Positions 16,674 to 25,426 of a stretch of 64,000 bases of DNA are shown here, piece after piece (position 1 is the first letter of the stretch; each line of letters starts with the position of its first letter). The notes under the pieces were generated by a model. The model did not search any database and had not been told where the DNA came from. It saw nothing but the letters and a program-made list of their open reading frames with translations. The stretch comes from JAFGHJ01 sp964525555. GTDB taxonomy: Bacteria; Hydrothermota; UBA3072. Both the position numbers and the translations under genes were made by a program. The DNA lies in the NCBI GenBank assembly GCA_964525555.1, contig CAZGHN010000009.1, forward strand, positions 41,925 through 105,924, read 5' to 3'.

Positions 16674-18437
16674 ATATTCTTTTGTATATTAATAATTGCT
16701 TCGGGAGGCGCGACAATTCTTTCCGACTCTACTGTAATTAAAATCGACCAAGAGGGCTTAAGAACTTTCGATAGAAAGACTATCATTCAAATAGAAAATC
16801 AACTGGGGCGAGAAGAATTCGGTGATATAGAAACAAGATACAACAGCGAATACTCTGTTTTTGAAATCGTCGAAGCATACACGGAAACAGAAAATGGGAA
16901 GAAACACGAACCAGAAGAAGAAGGAATTTCAGATCTTTCTGCTTATGAAACGGCTATAGCGCCCATGTATTCTAAAAACAGGCTAAAAGTCGTAAGTTTC
17001 AAAAAAGTCAATCCCGGAGCAAAAATATATTACCATTACCGGATAAAATCGAGAATCTCGTATGCTTTACCTTTTTCAGGCACACACATTTTTCAAAAAG
17101 ATTTCCCCATAAAAAGAAAACTCTTTTCTCTGGTCCTCCCCGACACGATGAACATATTTTTCAATATAGAACCTGACCAGAAATTAAAAGAGGAAAATTG
17201 TATTTGCTACCTATGGAAAAGAGAAAACTTACCCCGGATTAAAGATTACAATTATCGACCTCCTGACTTTAATATTGCCGAAGAACTAATTTATTCCTCA
17301 GTTGAATCATGGGAGAAAATGGGTAGCTCTATATATAATATTCTCAACAAGGAGATAAAACCCGTAAAAAGAAATAGGGATATTGAACAGTTGTATTCTT
17401 TTGTTAAAGATTCAATAAGGGCAATTCCAATTAATTTATCCCCGGTAGGATCAGGGGGCTTCTCGCCGAAAGAAATTATAAAAAACAAGTATGCTGCCTC
17501 CAGAGACAAAAACGCGCTTTTTTTATCTTTGTTAAAGGGAGCAAAGTATGATGTATCTCCTGCTTTTATTTGCACAGGTTCTCTTCACAAAGAAGAAATT
17601 CATAAAATGCTACCTACCTTATCTCCTTTCTACTGCCTCGTAGCTGCTGTAAATAGCGGAGATAGCATACTTTTCTTTGACCCATCATGCAAATACTGCG
17701 GATCGAAGTATGTTACCTTTGAAGGAAAAACGGCATGGGTAATAAAACAGGACACTTCATATTTTTATAAGGTCCCTGAAGCATCTAACAATGAAATATT
17801 AGTCGACAGCCGTTACGAAGTCTCTACAGAAGGTGATATAAAAGCAAAAATTATTGCAGAATTAAACGGCTATTTTTCAGAAATGTTCCAACAACGGCTT
17901 GAGTCTGAAAAAGAAAATACGAGGAAAAAAGTTCTGGAATATCTGCTTTCAGAAATATCCATTTCTGCAAAGGCTGACACTATAGATATAGATTTAAAAA
18001 AAGACGCGGTAAAAATAAAACTTGTTTTCGAATCTCCAAGATACGCACCGAAGCAGGGCAAGTACATAACAATGAAGATTATTAACAATATTATACCTTT
18101 CTTCCCGCTTTTATCTCTTACAGATTCCGAAGACAGGCCTTACCCTTACTATTTTAATTTTTCTGACGCAAACCTGGAAGAAAAAACAATTATTTTATAC
18201 CCGGAAAACTTAGAGTTATCACATTTACCTGAAAATCAGGAATTCTCCGGAGAAGGCTATCTTCTTAAAATCGAAGCATCCTCAGATGAAAGCAAAATTA
18301 AATATACAAGATTTGCCTCATATCATAAAAGAATAATTTCCCAAAAAACAAATATCGCAAAAGACCTTGAGGAATTTTTAGACAAAAAGACGCTTTGGAT
18401 ACTTTTTACAGAAAAGAAAGAAAAAACAAATAATTAG
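16674..18437 (+). CDS. DUF3857 / transglutaminase-like protein, degenerate active site, AUA start proposed
   Basis: The frame continues upstream of the first ATG (16965) through 97 sense codons that encode a signal peptide (FFCILIIASGGATILS) and a DUF3857 start, so the protein is about 587 residues. No ATG, GTG or TTG lies there; an ATA at 16674 is six bases after AAAGGAG, so either AUA is used or an ATG has mutated. At the transglutaminase core the Cys is Ser276 (KYAASRDKNALFL), the His position reads Tyr320/Cys321 (SPFYCLVAAV), and Asp336 (FFDPSC) is kept. It is therefore probably a non-catalytic partner of the 14734 protein, three bases downstream. Confidence 0.78.
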   Translation: MFFCILIIASGGATILSDSTVIKIDQEGLRTFDRKTIIQIENQLGREEFGDIETRYNSEYSVFEIVEAYTETENGKKHEPEEEGISDLSAYETAIAPMYSKNRLKVVSFKKVNPGAKIYYHYRIKSRISYALPFSGTHIFQKDFPIKRKLFSLVLPDTMNIFFNIEPDQKLKEENCICYLWKRENLPRIKDYNYRPPDFNIAEELIYSSVESWEKMGSSIYNILNKEIKPVKRNRDIEQLYSFVKDSIRAIPINLSPVGSGGFSPKEIIKNKYAASRDKNALFLSLLKGAKYDVSPAFICTGSLHKEEIHKMLPTLSPFYCLVAAVNSGDSILFFDPSCKYCGSKYVTFEGKTAWVIKQDTSYFYKVPEASNNEILVDSRYEVSTEGDIKAKIIAELNGYFSEMFQQRLESEKENTRKKVLEYLLSEISISAKADTIDIDLKKDAVKIKLVFESPRYAPKQGKYITMKIINNIIPFFPLLSLTDSEDRPYPYYFNFSDANLEEKTIILYPENLELSHLPENQEFSGEGYLLKIEASSDESKIKYTRFASYHKRIISQKTNIAKDLEEFLDKKTLWILFTEKKEKTNN

Positions 18438-18538
18438 ACCATCTTTATAAATTAGAATTAAATAGCAACAATACTATATAATAAGATATCTTAATAATAT
18501 ACTATTTTACGATAACTTATAAAACTAATTATCAAAAC

Positions 18539-18721
18539 TTACTCCGCTACCTCTTCACAACCACATGAAAGATATTTCCTATCTTCAAACTCCTCTCTTT
18601 TTCCATCATTCCAATTGTTAACCGGCCTATAATAACCAACGACCCTCGAGTACACTTCCGCACTAATTGCAATAACTTCATCCTTAACATCCTCCATTTT
18701 TCCGATACTATTATCTTCCAT
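18539..18721 (-). CDS. Small protein resembling the glycyl-radical tail of anaerobic ribonucleotide reductase NrdD
   Basis: 60 residues. EVYSRVVGYYRPVNNWNDGK (22-41) followed by REEFEDRKYL matches the C-terminal end of class III ribonucleotide reductases, where the Gly of the VGY motif (here Gly29) carries the radical; a CGC pair (53-55) follows. The rest of NrdD is absent. AAGGAGGGG precedes the ATG and it has its own promoter, so it is a real gene. Such free-standing tails are known in many anaerobes; a spare-part role like GrcA for pyruvate formate-lyase is a guess. Confidence 0.75.
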   Translation of the reverse strand: MEDNSIGKMEDVKDEVIAISAEVYSRVVGYYRPVNNWNDGKREEFEDRKYLSCGCEEVAE

Positions 18722-18768
18722 TTAAAAAACCCCTCCTTTGAAATGGTTTTAAATATGTACCCATTACA

Positions 18769-18796
18769 ATATTACACTATTTTTATTATTTGTCAA
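18769..18796 (-). promoter_or_regulatory. Promoter of the NrdD-tail-like gene
   Basis: TTGACA (18791-18796), 16-base spacer, TAATAT (18769-18774) on the minus strand, between the Fe-S gene and the small gene. Confidence 0.7.
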
Positions 18797-18835
18797 GTGC
18801 ATGAGCCTATAATCCCTATTCATTATTCCTTACGC

Positions 18836-19657
18836 TTACAAAACCTTTCCCTGCAAAGATATTATAAACTCTTTAATATCAATATCTTTCCCTGAATTTT
18901 TTAGGGCTTCCTTCAATATCACTGTAGTTCCTCCACAGCATGGAACCTGCATCCTAACGACACTCAGAGACTTGATATCATTGTCTCTTATAATTATAGA
19001 TAGCTTATCAATATATTTCTCAACATCACCGTCCAATTTAGGACAAAATATTACTATGGGTTTTCCCTGTAAAAACTTATTGTGGAAATTCGGATTAGCA
19101 AACGGAACGCAATCGGCAGAAACAAGCAAATCGGCATTTGCAAAATAAGGAGCATGAGGATTAACGAGTGAAAGTTGAACAGGCCATTGACGCAGCTTAG
19201 ATTCAAGTTCTACGTTTTCGGTAGCCGTCTCCAAAACATCTTCACGCATATCTATGGTTTTTGCACCCGGACACCCTCCCAACATACAACCGGATTCTTC
19301 TTTATACTCGGGAACCTCTATATCATTTTCTTTTAAAAACTCTACAGCTTGATTCAAATACTCAATTTCGCCATGTCCTTCAAGATGTTTAAGATGTGCT
19401 TTAATTGTATTTTGCCCGGCTTTAACGATATTCACCATGACCTTCTTCTCATTATAAGCCTCCGCCTCCCTCTCATCTATACTTATTGCGCCGACGGAAC
19501 ACTCTCCGATACAGGCACCCAATCCATCGCAAAATAAATCGCTTATCAATCTTGCTTTGCCATCAATTATCTGTAAAGCACCTTCAGGACAACCAGGAAT
19601 GCAATTGCCACATCCATTGCATTTTTCCTCATCTATCTTAATTATTTTTCTTTTCAT
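18836..19657 (-). CDS. 4Fe-4S ferredoxin-domain protein
   Basis: 273 residues. The N-terminal ferredoxin module has a complete cluster motif CNGCGNCIPGCP (Cys13, 16, 19, 23); the second motif CDGLGACIGEC has only Cys43, 49 and 53 in place. More Cys follow (SGCMLGGCPG near 123-129, SADCVPF, FCPKLD, VPCCGG), suggesting further metal binding. Proteins of this build commonly sit beside Rrf2 regulators and are thought to be redox or nitrosative-stress proteins, but no reaction is proven. It lies 14 bases after the HD-domain gene in the Rrf2 operon. Confidence 0.82.
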   Translation of the reverse strand: MKRKIIKIDEEKCNGCGNCIPGCPEGALQIIDGKARLISDLFCDGLGACIGECSVGAISIDEREAEAYNEKKVMVNIVKAGQNTIKAHLKHLEGHGEIEYLNQAVEFLKENDIEVPEYKEESGCMLGGCPGAKTIDMREDVLETATENVELESKLRQWPVQLSLVNPHAPYFANADLLVSADCVPFANPNFHNKFLQGKPIVIFCPKLDGDVEKYIDKLSIIIRDNDIKSLSVVRMQVPCCGGTTVILKEALKNSGKDIDIKEFIISLQGKVL

Positions 19658-19671
19658 TTATGCTCCTTCTT

Positions 19672-20145
19672 TCAGATCTGAATTTTTCGCGCTATTTCTT
19701 TACCTTTTTTTGTTTTGAAGATTTTATTAATTCTGTTTTTATCAATTTTTACGTCTCCTTCAATTATATTTGTAAGCATATCCGCATCCAGTATAATCCT
19801 GAAATTAATTGTATTCATTGCTCTTGGGGTATGATGATGAGCTATTATATCGCAGACTTCTTCTATTATACTATCTTCTACTTTAAGCTCCTTCATAATT
19901 TTCCTTGCAATAGGAGGACCCTCCATCTCTTGTAATCTCCCATTAGACGAATTGAACTTCCGTTCGGCTTCTTTGATGCCTACATCATGCAGTATAGCCG
20001 CCGCTACAACAACATCCTCTTTACCAATCTCGCCCCTCAGAATAACTTCCGCGTATTTCAAAACAGTATTTGCATGGTTTATTCTTTTTCTGTCGCTACC
20101 AAAAAATTCTTCCATTCTTTCAATCAATTTAGCCTTTATATTCAT
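19672..20145 (-). CDS. HD-domain phosphohydrolase
   Basis: 157 residues from ATG 20145. An upstream in-frame extension would run into the Rrf2 gene; the GGGGA just before 20145 supports the shorter start. Metal-binding HD signature: RINHANTVLKYAE, ILHDVGIKEAE with the HD doublet, IIAHHHTP and ILDADML. This is the small HD superfamily hydrolase often linked to Rrf2 regulators; substrate likely a nucleotide or phosphate ester, unknown. Start codon lies five bases after the Rrf2 stop, so it is translated from the same message. Confidence 0.85.
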   Translation of the reverse strand: MNIKAKLIERMEEFFGSDRKRINHANTVLKYAEVILRGEIGKEDVVVAAAILHDVGIKEAERKFNSSNGRLQEMEGPPIARKIMKELKVEDSIIEEVCDIIAHHHTPRAMNTINFRIILDADMLTNIIEGDVKIDKNRINKIFKTKKGKEIARKIQI

Positions 20146-20149
20146 AGAG

Positions 20150-20560
20150 TCAGGTCCCCATAACGCCAACAAGACCGGCTATAGTCATACTCTCAAATTC
20201 CTTTTCAACAATTTTTTCGATGTTTCTTATTCTTTTTCGTAAAATACATGTTTTTCTATTCGAACAAATATTTCCCCTGAACATACAAGCCGATAACTGA
20301 AGATCACCCTGAAAAATTCTAATTATGTCAGCCACTCTTATTCGGGATGTATTGACTCTTAATTTTACACCACCCGCTTTCCCCTCTTTAGTCATAACAA
20401 TACCTTTTTCATTCAGAACTTTAAGTATTCTCCTTAAGAACTGATACGGAATACCATTCTCATCGGATATTTCCCTTGCGCTCCTGTATCTTGGATTATT
20501 TAAGGCAAGATATATTAACGCCCTTACCGCATAATCCGTTTTCTTTGTTATTAACTGCAT
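20150..20560 (-). CDS. Rrf2-family Fe-S transcription regulator
   Basis: 136 residues. Winged helix typical of IscR/NsrR/RsrR proteins (TDYAVRALIYLALN, SAREISDENGIPYQFLRRILKVL, GKAGGVKL). Three cysteines in CMFRGNICSNRKTC (Cys92, 99, 105) are the usual ligands for an iron-sulfur cluster that senses NO, oxygen or cluster status. First gene of an operon with HD hydrolase and Fe-S protein. A 19-base perfect palindrome overlaps its own -10 box, so autoregulation is expected. The ATG is about nine bases from the -10 box with no ribosome site: a leaderless message. Confidence 0.92.
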   Translation of the reverse strand: MQLITKKTDYAVRALIYLALNNPRYRSAREISDENGIPYQFLRRILKVLNEKGIVMTKEGKAGGVKLRVNTSRIRVADIIRIFQGDLQLSACMFRGNICSNRKTCILRKRIRNIEKIVEKEFESMTIAGLVGVMGT

Positions 20561-20562
20561 AT

Positions 20563-20597
20563 TGATACTATTATAGTATCAGTATTAAAAAAGTCAA
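20563..20597 (-). promoter_or_regulatory. Rrf2 operon promoter with overlapping palindromic operator
   Basis: TTGACT (20592-20597), 16-base spacer, TATAAT (20570-20575) on the minus strand. The perfect palindrome TGATACTATTATAGTATCA at 20563-20581 covers the -10 box and the likely start site, the usual place for an Rrf2 repressor to bind. Confidence 0.82.
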
Positions 20598-20659
20598 GAG
20601 ATTTTATAGGCTCAAAATCAACTTGTATGTCTTCAGTTACCCCAGCAGACAATTAGGAT

Positions 20660-22732
20660 TTAGGCTATCTCCTGTAATTTGTAGAGTGTTCGGTATATAC
20701 TTTCCTTTTGTTCAATGAGCTCCCGATGAGTACCCCTGCCGACAATTTTACCCTTATGAACCACTATAAGTGAATCTATATTTTTCAAGGTCGATAGTCT
20801 ATGTGCAATAATAAGCGAAGTACGATCCTTAATCATTTTAAGCAAGGCTTCCTGAATCAGCCATTCTGTTTCCGGGTCTATATTGGCTGTAGCTTCGTCA
20901 AGAACAAGTATTGGTGTATCATCTATCAAAGAGCGTGCAAACGTAACTAGTTGTTTCTCTCCTGCCGAAATTCCACCTCCTTCCTCTGTAACTTTAAAAT
21001 CCAAGGAAATATTCTTCCTATGCATCGCTTTACCTAAATTCGACACTTTAAGTGCACTATTCAAAGCATCTTCGTCCGGTTTCCTCCAAAGATTCACATT
21101 CTTAAACAGGCTTCCGGCAAAAAGGAACGCTTCCTGGGAAACGGTGGCTATGTGTTTTCTTAAATACTGTTTGTTTAGATTTCTTATATCTGTGCCATCA
21201 AGTTTAATCGAACCTTTCTGAATATCGTAAAGCCGAAGGAGAAGTTTAATGATAGTCGTTTTCCCCGAACCCGTATATCCTACTATTCCTACCTTTTCTC
21301 CGGGCTCGATTACGAAACATACATTTTTCAATATCCAATTCTCACCATCGTAAGAAAACCAAACATTCTCGAATTCAATCTTACCCTTTAGTTCCGGGCA
21401 TTCAGGCACAATAGGATCGAGAATTCTATCATCATTTTTAAGTATATTGTATACTCTTTCTCCGGCAGCCATTGCAGATTGCATTACATTGAAATACTCA
21501 CTCAACTGCCTTATCGGGTTGAACAATCTCTCAAGATAGGATATAAATGCGACAAATGTTCCAAAACTAACTACGGCCGATATAATCCCTTTCCCTCCAA
21601 ACCATATCAACAGTGCAACTCCAATTGAATCTATCAAATCAATCATCGGACGAAACACGGCAAAAACTCTTATCATTCTAAATGTACTTAAATAATAATC
21701 TCTATTGATTTGCGAAAACTCCTTTTCTTTGCGTTTTTCCTGAACAAACGATTGGATGACAGAAATCCCCGAGATGCTCTCTGAGATATTTGAATTTATT
21801 ACGGCAAGTTTTTGACGCATATTTCTGTAGACCGTTCTTGCCTTTAATCGAAAAATGAAAGTAACAAAGGCAAGAAGAGGAATAACAGCGAGTGTTACAA
21901 GAAATAGCACCGTACTCAAATACAACATTATTCCCAGTATCCCAAAAATAGTCAAAATATGAGATCCAAGATAAACAAGGACTTCCGAAAAAAAATCACT
22001 AAGAGCTGCTACGTCGTTTGAAACCCGGGTAACCAACCTTCCGACCGGATTTTTCTGGAAGAATTTATAAGTAAGAGATGTAAACTGTTTTATAATATCT
22101 TCCCTTATTCTATAACTTATTTTCTGTCCAATCCACTGTATTTGATAAACTTGGATATAGCTAAATACAAAAATCAGTAAAACCAGAATCAAATAAATAA
22201 TGGCAAGTTTCTTAATTCCCTCAAGGTCACCTACACGCAAACGCATTCTATCTGTTATGGAAAGTTTTGCCATCTCAGAGGAATCTAATATGTAAAATAC
22301 ATCGCTCTCCGAATGTTGGGTTCTCTCTATTATTCTGTATATGCCTTCGACCTTCCTTATCAGATAATAATCTTCCTTAGAAATAATACCAGCATCTTCC
22401 ATCTTCCCCTTAACTGTCTCTTTGACCGACACGAGATTGATGAATTTTCGGTTATCTGAACTTTCAATAATTTTATCCGTGAGTTCCACTGGTATTTCTT
22501 TCGCCTTAAGAATTTTTTTACCGGTCGGAGACACATAACGGTCAATACCTACTTTATAAATGAAAGGAAGCGTAAGATTAAATCCGGTCAAAAGAAGAAG
22601 AAGGCAAAAGTTAAAAAGGATAGTCTTCCAATACGGTTTGATGTAAACCATGAGCCATCTCATTATCGTCGAATCGTATATCTTTCCGATTTTATCTTCT
22701 TCGAAATAAGAAGGAGGCTCACCGTTTATCAT
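20660..22732 (-). CDS. Heterodimeric ABC exporter subunit with consensus Walker B
   Basis: 690 residues: membrane domain (six helices) then ATPase. Walker A GYTGSGKT (485-492), Walker B LDE with catalytic Glu613, but a divergent signature ISAGE (588-592). Between helix 1 (about 39-59) and helix 2 (about 175-193) is a large extracytoplasmic insertion of about 110 residues, absent from its partner. The ATG overlaps the partner's stop (ATGA). Together they form a TM287/288- or TmrAB-like asymmetric exporter, with the good ATP site made by this Walker A/B and the partner's LSGGQ. Substrate (drug, lipid or peptide) unknown. Confidence 0.92.
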   Translation of the reverse strand: MINGEPPSYFEEDKIGKIYDSTIMRWLMVYIKPYWKTILFNFCLLLLLTGFNLTLPFIYKVGIDRYVSPTGKKILKAKEIPVELTDKIIESSDNRKFINLVSVKETVKGKMEDAGIISKEDYYLIRKVEGIYRIIERTQHSESDVFYILDSSEMAKLSITDRMRLRVGDLEGIKKLAIIYLILVLLIFVFSYIQVYQIQWIGQKISYRIREDIIKQFTSLTYKFFQKNPVGRLVTRVSNDVAALSDFFSEVLVYLGSHILTIFGILGIMLYLSTVLFLVTLAVIPLLAFVTFIFRLKARTVYRNMRQKLAVINSNISESISGISVIQSFVQEKRKEKEFSQINRDYYLSTFRMIRVFAVFRPMIDLIDSIGVALLIWFGGKGIISAVVSFGTFVAFISYLERLFNPIRQLSEYFNVMQSAMAAGERVYNILKNDDRILDPIVPECPELKGKIEFENVWFSYDGENWILKNVCFVIEPGEKVGIVGYTGSGKTTIIKLLLRLYDIQKGSIKLDGTDIRNLNKQYLRKHIATVSQEAFLFAGSLFKNVNLWRKPDEDALNSALKVSNLGKAMHRKNISLDFKVTEEGGGISAGEKQLVTFARSLIDDTPILVLDEATANIDPETEWLIQEALLKMIKDRTSLIIAHRLSTLKNIDSLIVVHKGKIVGRGTHRELIEQKESIYRTLYKLQEIA

Positions 22733-24444
22733 TCAAGAAGTTCCTCCAATTTTTGTTTTTCATATAAACGCGTATATAAACCGCCGTTTTTTATTAATTC
22801 TTTATGTGTCCCTTTCTCAATTATTTCACCATTGTCCATTACAAGTATTTCATCCGCATCCTTTATAGCAGACATTCGGTGGCTTATTATAATGGAGGTT
22901 CTGCTTTTTAGAAAATCAGCAATGTTCTCCATAATTGCCTTCTCAGTATGAGAATCGACGGAAGAGAGAGCATCATCAAGTATTAATATAGGAGGATTAA
23001 GTATCAAAGCTCTTGCTATGGCAATACGTTGGTTTTGGCCACCGGAAAGGTTTGTTCCTCTTTCTCCGAGAAGTGTATCAAACCCTTTCGGAAGGCCCAT
23101 TATCTCTCCGTATATCTCAGCTTTCTTTGCCACTCGGACGATTTCCTCTTCCGCTATAAGAGGTACTCCAAAGGAGATGTTATCTCTGATTGTAGTCGAA
23201 AACAAAATAGTTGTTTGAGGAACCAGGCCTACAGATCTCCTTAGATTTTCCAAAGAGAAATCCTGAATAGGTTTACCATCTATAAAGACACCACTGGCAT
23301 CAAAGCTTCTCCAGAGAAGTTTAACTATACTGGATTTACCGGCAGCGGTTGTCCCTACAATCGCTGTTCTCTTATTAGGTTGGAACTTTGCATTTATTCC
23401 TTTCAGTACAGAAGCCCCGTTATAACTAAAATGAACGTTCTTCAGTTCAATCAAGCCTCTCTTAACCCTCTCCTCTCCATTATCTATAATTTCTGGCTCC
23501 AGATTCAATATTTTATTCAATCTTTTAAGCGACGCAGTTCCGCGCTCTATTACATTGACAACTATACCAACTGCTATCATCGGCCATATCAAGAGATCAA
23601 GATAATAAAAAAAAGCAACAAAAGAGCCCAGCGTTATACTCCCGTTTATGACATTCCGCCCCCCAAAAAACAAAACAATTGCAAATGCTATTGATGCCAA
23701 AAAGAAAATTGCAGGCCGAAATCCGGCCCAATATTTAATTAAATCCATACTTCTTACAAGATATTCCTTATTCACTTCGTTAAAATCTTCAATAGCTTCT
23801 TTTTCTTGTACATAATTTCTTATTATAAGTATACCCTTGATGAATTCGCGAGCCTTTCCCGATAAAAGGGAAAATCCTTCCTGAGAACGCTCAAATCTCA
23901 TATGTACCATTTTTCCAAAATAATATGTGGTGACAGCAATAAACGGACTAATTGTAAGAGTATAAAGTGTAAGGGATTTGCTAATATATAACATCATAAT
24001 AAGAGCAAAAATCCCCATAAATACAATATCGGCTGCAATCACCACACCGAATCCGGCTGCTTCCTGAACAGCCGCGACATCGTTCGTTGCACGCGCCATA
24101 ATATCTCCTGTATCGCCTTTATGATAAAACCGGGCACCCTGAGACATTAAACGTCGATAAAAATCATTTCTTATATCGCGCTCTATCATCCTCGAAGCTC
24201 CTATTATTAGAAGTCTCCAGAAATATCTAAAGATTATCACAATCAATCCGAAACCCATAATAATAGAAACGTAGAACAACAAAGAGCGAGAAAGCGGTAA
24301 GGACCCAAGGTCATCTATAACAAACTTAAGCACCCAGGGGATAACCATATGGCACCCATCAACTATCAGGAGAAAGAAAACCCCCAGAATCAATCGTCCT
24401 TTATATTTTAATAAAAGTCTTAAGAGATCCTTTAATTCTTTCAT
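22729..24444 (-). CDS. Heterodimeric ABC exporter subunit with degenerate Walker B
   Basis: 571 residues from ATG 24444. A longer reading to a TTG at 24483 is rejected because that TTG is the first base triplet of the TTGACA promoter box. Six-helix membrane domain, then ATPase with Walker A GTTAAGKS (364-371), consensus signature LSGGQ (466-470) and Walker B ending in ILDD: Asp491 replaces the catalytic Glu. So this subunit supplies the degenerate site, as in other heterodimeric exporters. Translationally coupled to the 690-residue partner. The -10 box ends 11 bases before the ATG, so the leader is only a few bases. Confidence 0.92.
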   Translation of the reverse strand: MKELKDLLRLLLKYKGRLILGVFFLLIVDGCHMVIPWVLKFVIDDLGSLPLSRSLLFYVSIIMGFGLIVIIFRYFWRLLIIGASRMIERDIRNDFYRRLMSQGARFYHKGDTGDIMARATNDVAAVQEAAGFGVVIAADIVFMGIFALIMMLYISKSLTLYTLTISPFIAVTTYYFGKMVHMRFERSQEGFSLLSGKAREFIKGILIIRNYVQEKEAIEDFNEVNKEYLVRSMDLIKYWAGFRPAIFFLASIAFAIVLFFGGRNVINGSITLGSFVAFFYYLDLLIWPMIAVGIVVNVIERGTASLKRLNKILNLEPEIIDNGEERVKRGLIELKNVHFSYNGASVLKGINAKFQPNKRTAIVGTTAAGKSSIVKLLWRSFDASGVFIDGKPIQDFSLENLRRSVGLVPQTTILFSTTIRDNISFGVPLIAEEEIVRVAKKAEIYGEIMGLPKGFDTLLGERGTNLSGGQNQRIAIARALILNPPILILDDALSSVDSHTEKAIMENIADFLKSRTSIIISHRMSAIKDADEILVMDNGEIIEKGTHKELIKNGGLYTRLYEKQKLEELLE

Positions 24445-24454
24445 GATCCCGTTA

Positions 24455-24483
24455 TTGATAGATACCTTATGTATCTTTGTCAA
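24455..24483 (-). promoter_or_regulatory. Promoter of the ABC exporter operon
   Basis: TTGACA (24478-24483), 17-base spacer, TATCAA (24455-24460) on the minus strand. The predicted start site is within about five bases of ATG 24444. Confidence 0.65.
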
Positions 24484-24660
24484 GGTTTTGAAGTATAAAG
24501 TCTTGAGTCTCGAATCTATTCAGAATTAGTAGAACAGTATGTAGTCGAACGCGGATTAAGGATTAAAAGATAAGCTTTAAAGAAAAGCAAGGATTAAGAA
24601 AAAACTTACCACTTAATCCATAATCCCTGAATTTCTGACTTGCACTGCTTCTAATCCTAT

Positions 24661-24797
24661 TCTTATCTGCGTTCATCTGCGTCCATAACATAGATTCTTC
24701 GCTTCGGTGTTGAATAGTTAAATAGAGAAATAGTAAAATAGTTTCCCAATTTTTCAATTTTTCTAATTTGTTCTTTGTGTCTTGGCGTCTTCGTAGC
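24661..24797. repeat. Word-like dispersed intergenic repeats
   Basis: The 24484-24802 gap holds no gene. It contains ATCTGCGTTCATCTGCGTCC near 24665 and TTCTTTGTGTCTTGGCGTC near 24771 followed by TTCGTAGC, members of a degenerate family seen in several other gaps of this window (50.0, 53.1, 55.8, 58.6, 62.9, 63.9 kb). Confidence 0.6.
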
Positions 24798-24802
24798 AAA
24801 TT

Positions 24803-25387
24803 TTAAAAATATTTTCCGATTATTTTCTTAACCTCTTCCAACCATTTCTTGCGTTCTTTATCGGTACTTGTTTCAATCACTCCGAACGTCTTTCTGTAGA
24901 AATCTTTAATGCCACAGAATTCAAAAACGCATTTTCCCCACAGAGTTTCAAGCGGATCACCAAATACTTTTTGCTCTCTTTCTCGAGGCGTATTTGAGGT
25001 GTTGAAGACAATTGCAATTTTAGCTTTTAACATACCAACAGGAACATCGCCTTTATCTCCCTCCAAAAAGCCATAAGCAACATTCGGTCGCATTACCCTG
25101 TCTATCCATCCTTTAAGAATCGCCGGGGGCTGGCCCCACCAATTAGGATGAACAATGATAATTCCATCCGATATAGATATCTCCTCACAATAATTCATAA
25201 TCGAATCGGACAATAAAGCATCTTCGTCAATTTCATCTTCCAAAAGCAAGGGGTCAAATTCTTCCTCATAAAGGTCATGAAAATAAACTTTATGTTTTTT
25301 CTTACCCAGTGTATTCACAACTACTTTGGCAATTGCGTGATTAAAACTTTTTTTATTCGGATGAGCAAGAATGACCGATACCTTCAT
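24803..25387 (-). CDS. NAD(P)H-dependent FMN oxidoreductase (flavodoxin-like quinone reductase)
   Basis: 194 residues. KefF/MdaB/NQO-type flavodoxin fold: first strand VSVILAHPNKKSFNHAIAK, IIIVHPNWWGQPPAILKGWIDRV (flavin and quinone loop), AYGFLEGD, and IVFNTSNTPREREQ. Two-electron reduction of quinones or similar acceptors, cytoplasmic. GGGAG precedes the ATG. Stands 39 bases downstream of mscL and probably shares its message. Confidence 0.88.
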   Translation of the reverse strand: MKVSVILAHPNKKSFNHAIAKVVVNTLGKKKHKVYFHDLYEEEFDPLLLEDEIDEDALLSDSIMNYCEEISISDGIIIVHPNWWGQPPAILKGWIDRVMRPNVAYGFLEGDKGDVPVGMLKAKIAIVFNTSNTPREREQKVFGDPLETLWGKCVFEFCGIKDFYRKTFGVIETSTDKERKKWLEEVKKIIGKYF

Positions 25388-25426
25388 TATAAAACTCCCA
25401 AAAAAATTGTACTGTATCTAGAACAA

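Noticed and set aside
24445..24483. Longer start of the ABC subunit
   Set aside because: The start codon is the TTG of the promoter -35 box.
24563..24799. 78-codon minus-strand frame in the 24.5 kb gap
   Set aside because: It consists of word-like repeat DNA and has no ribosome site.
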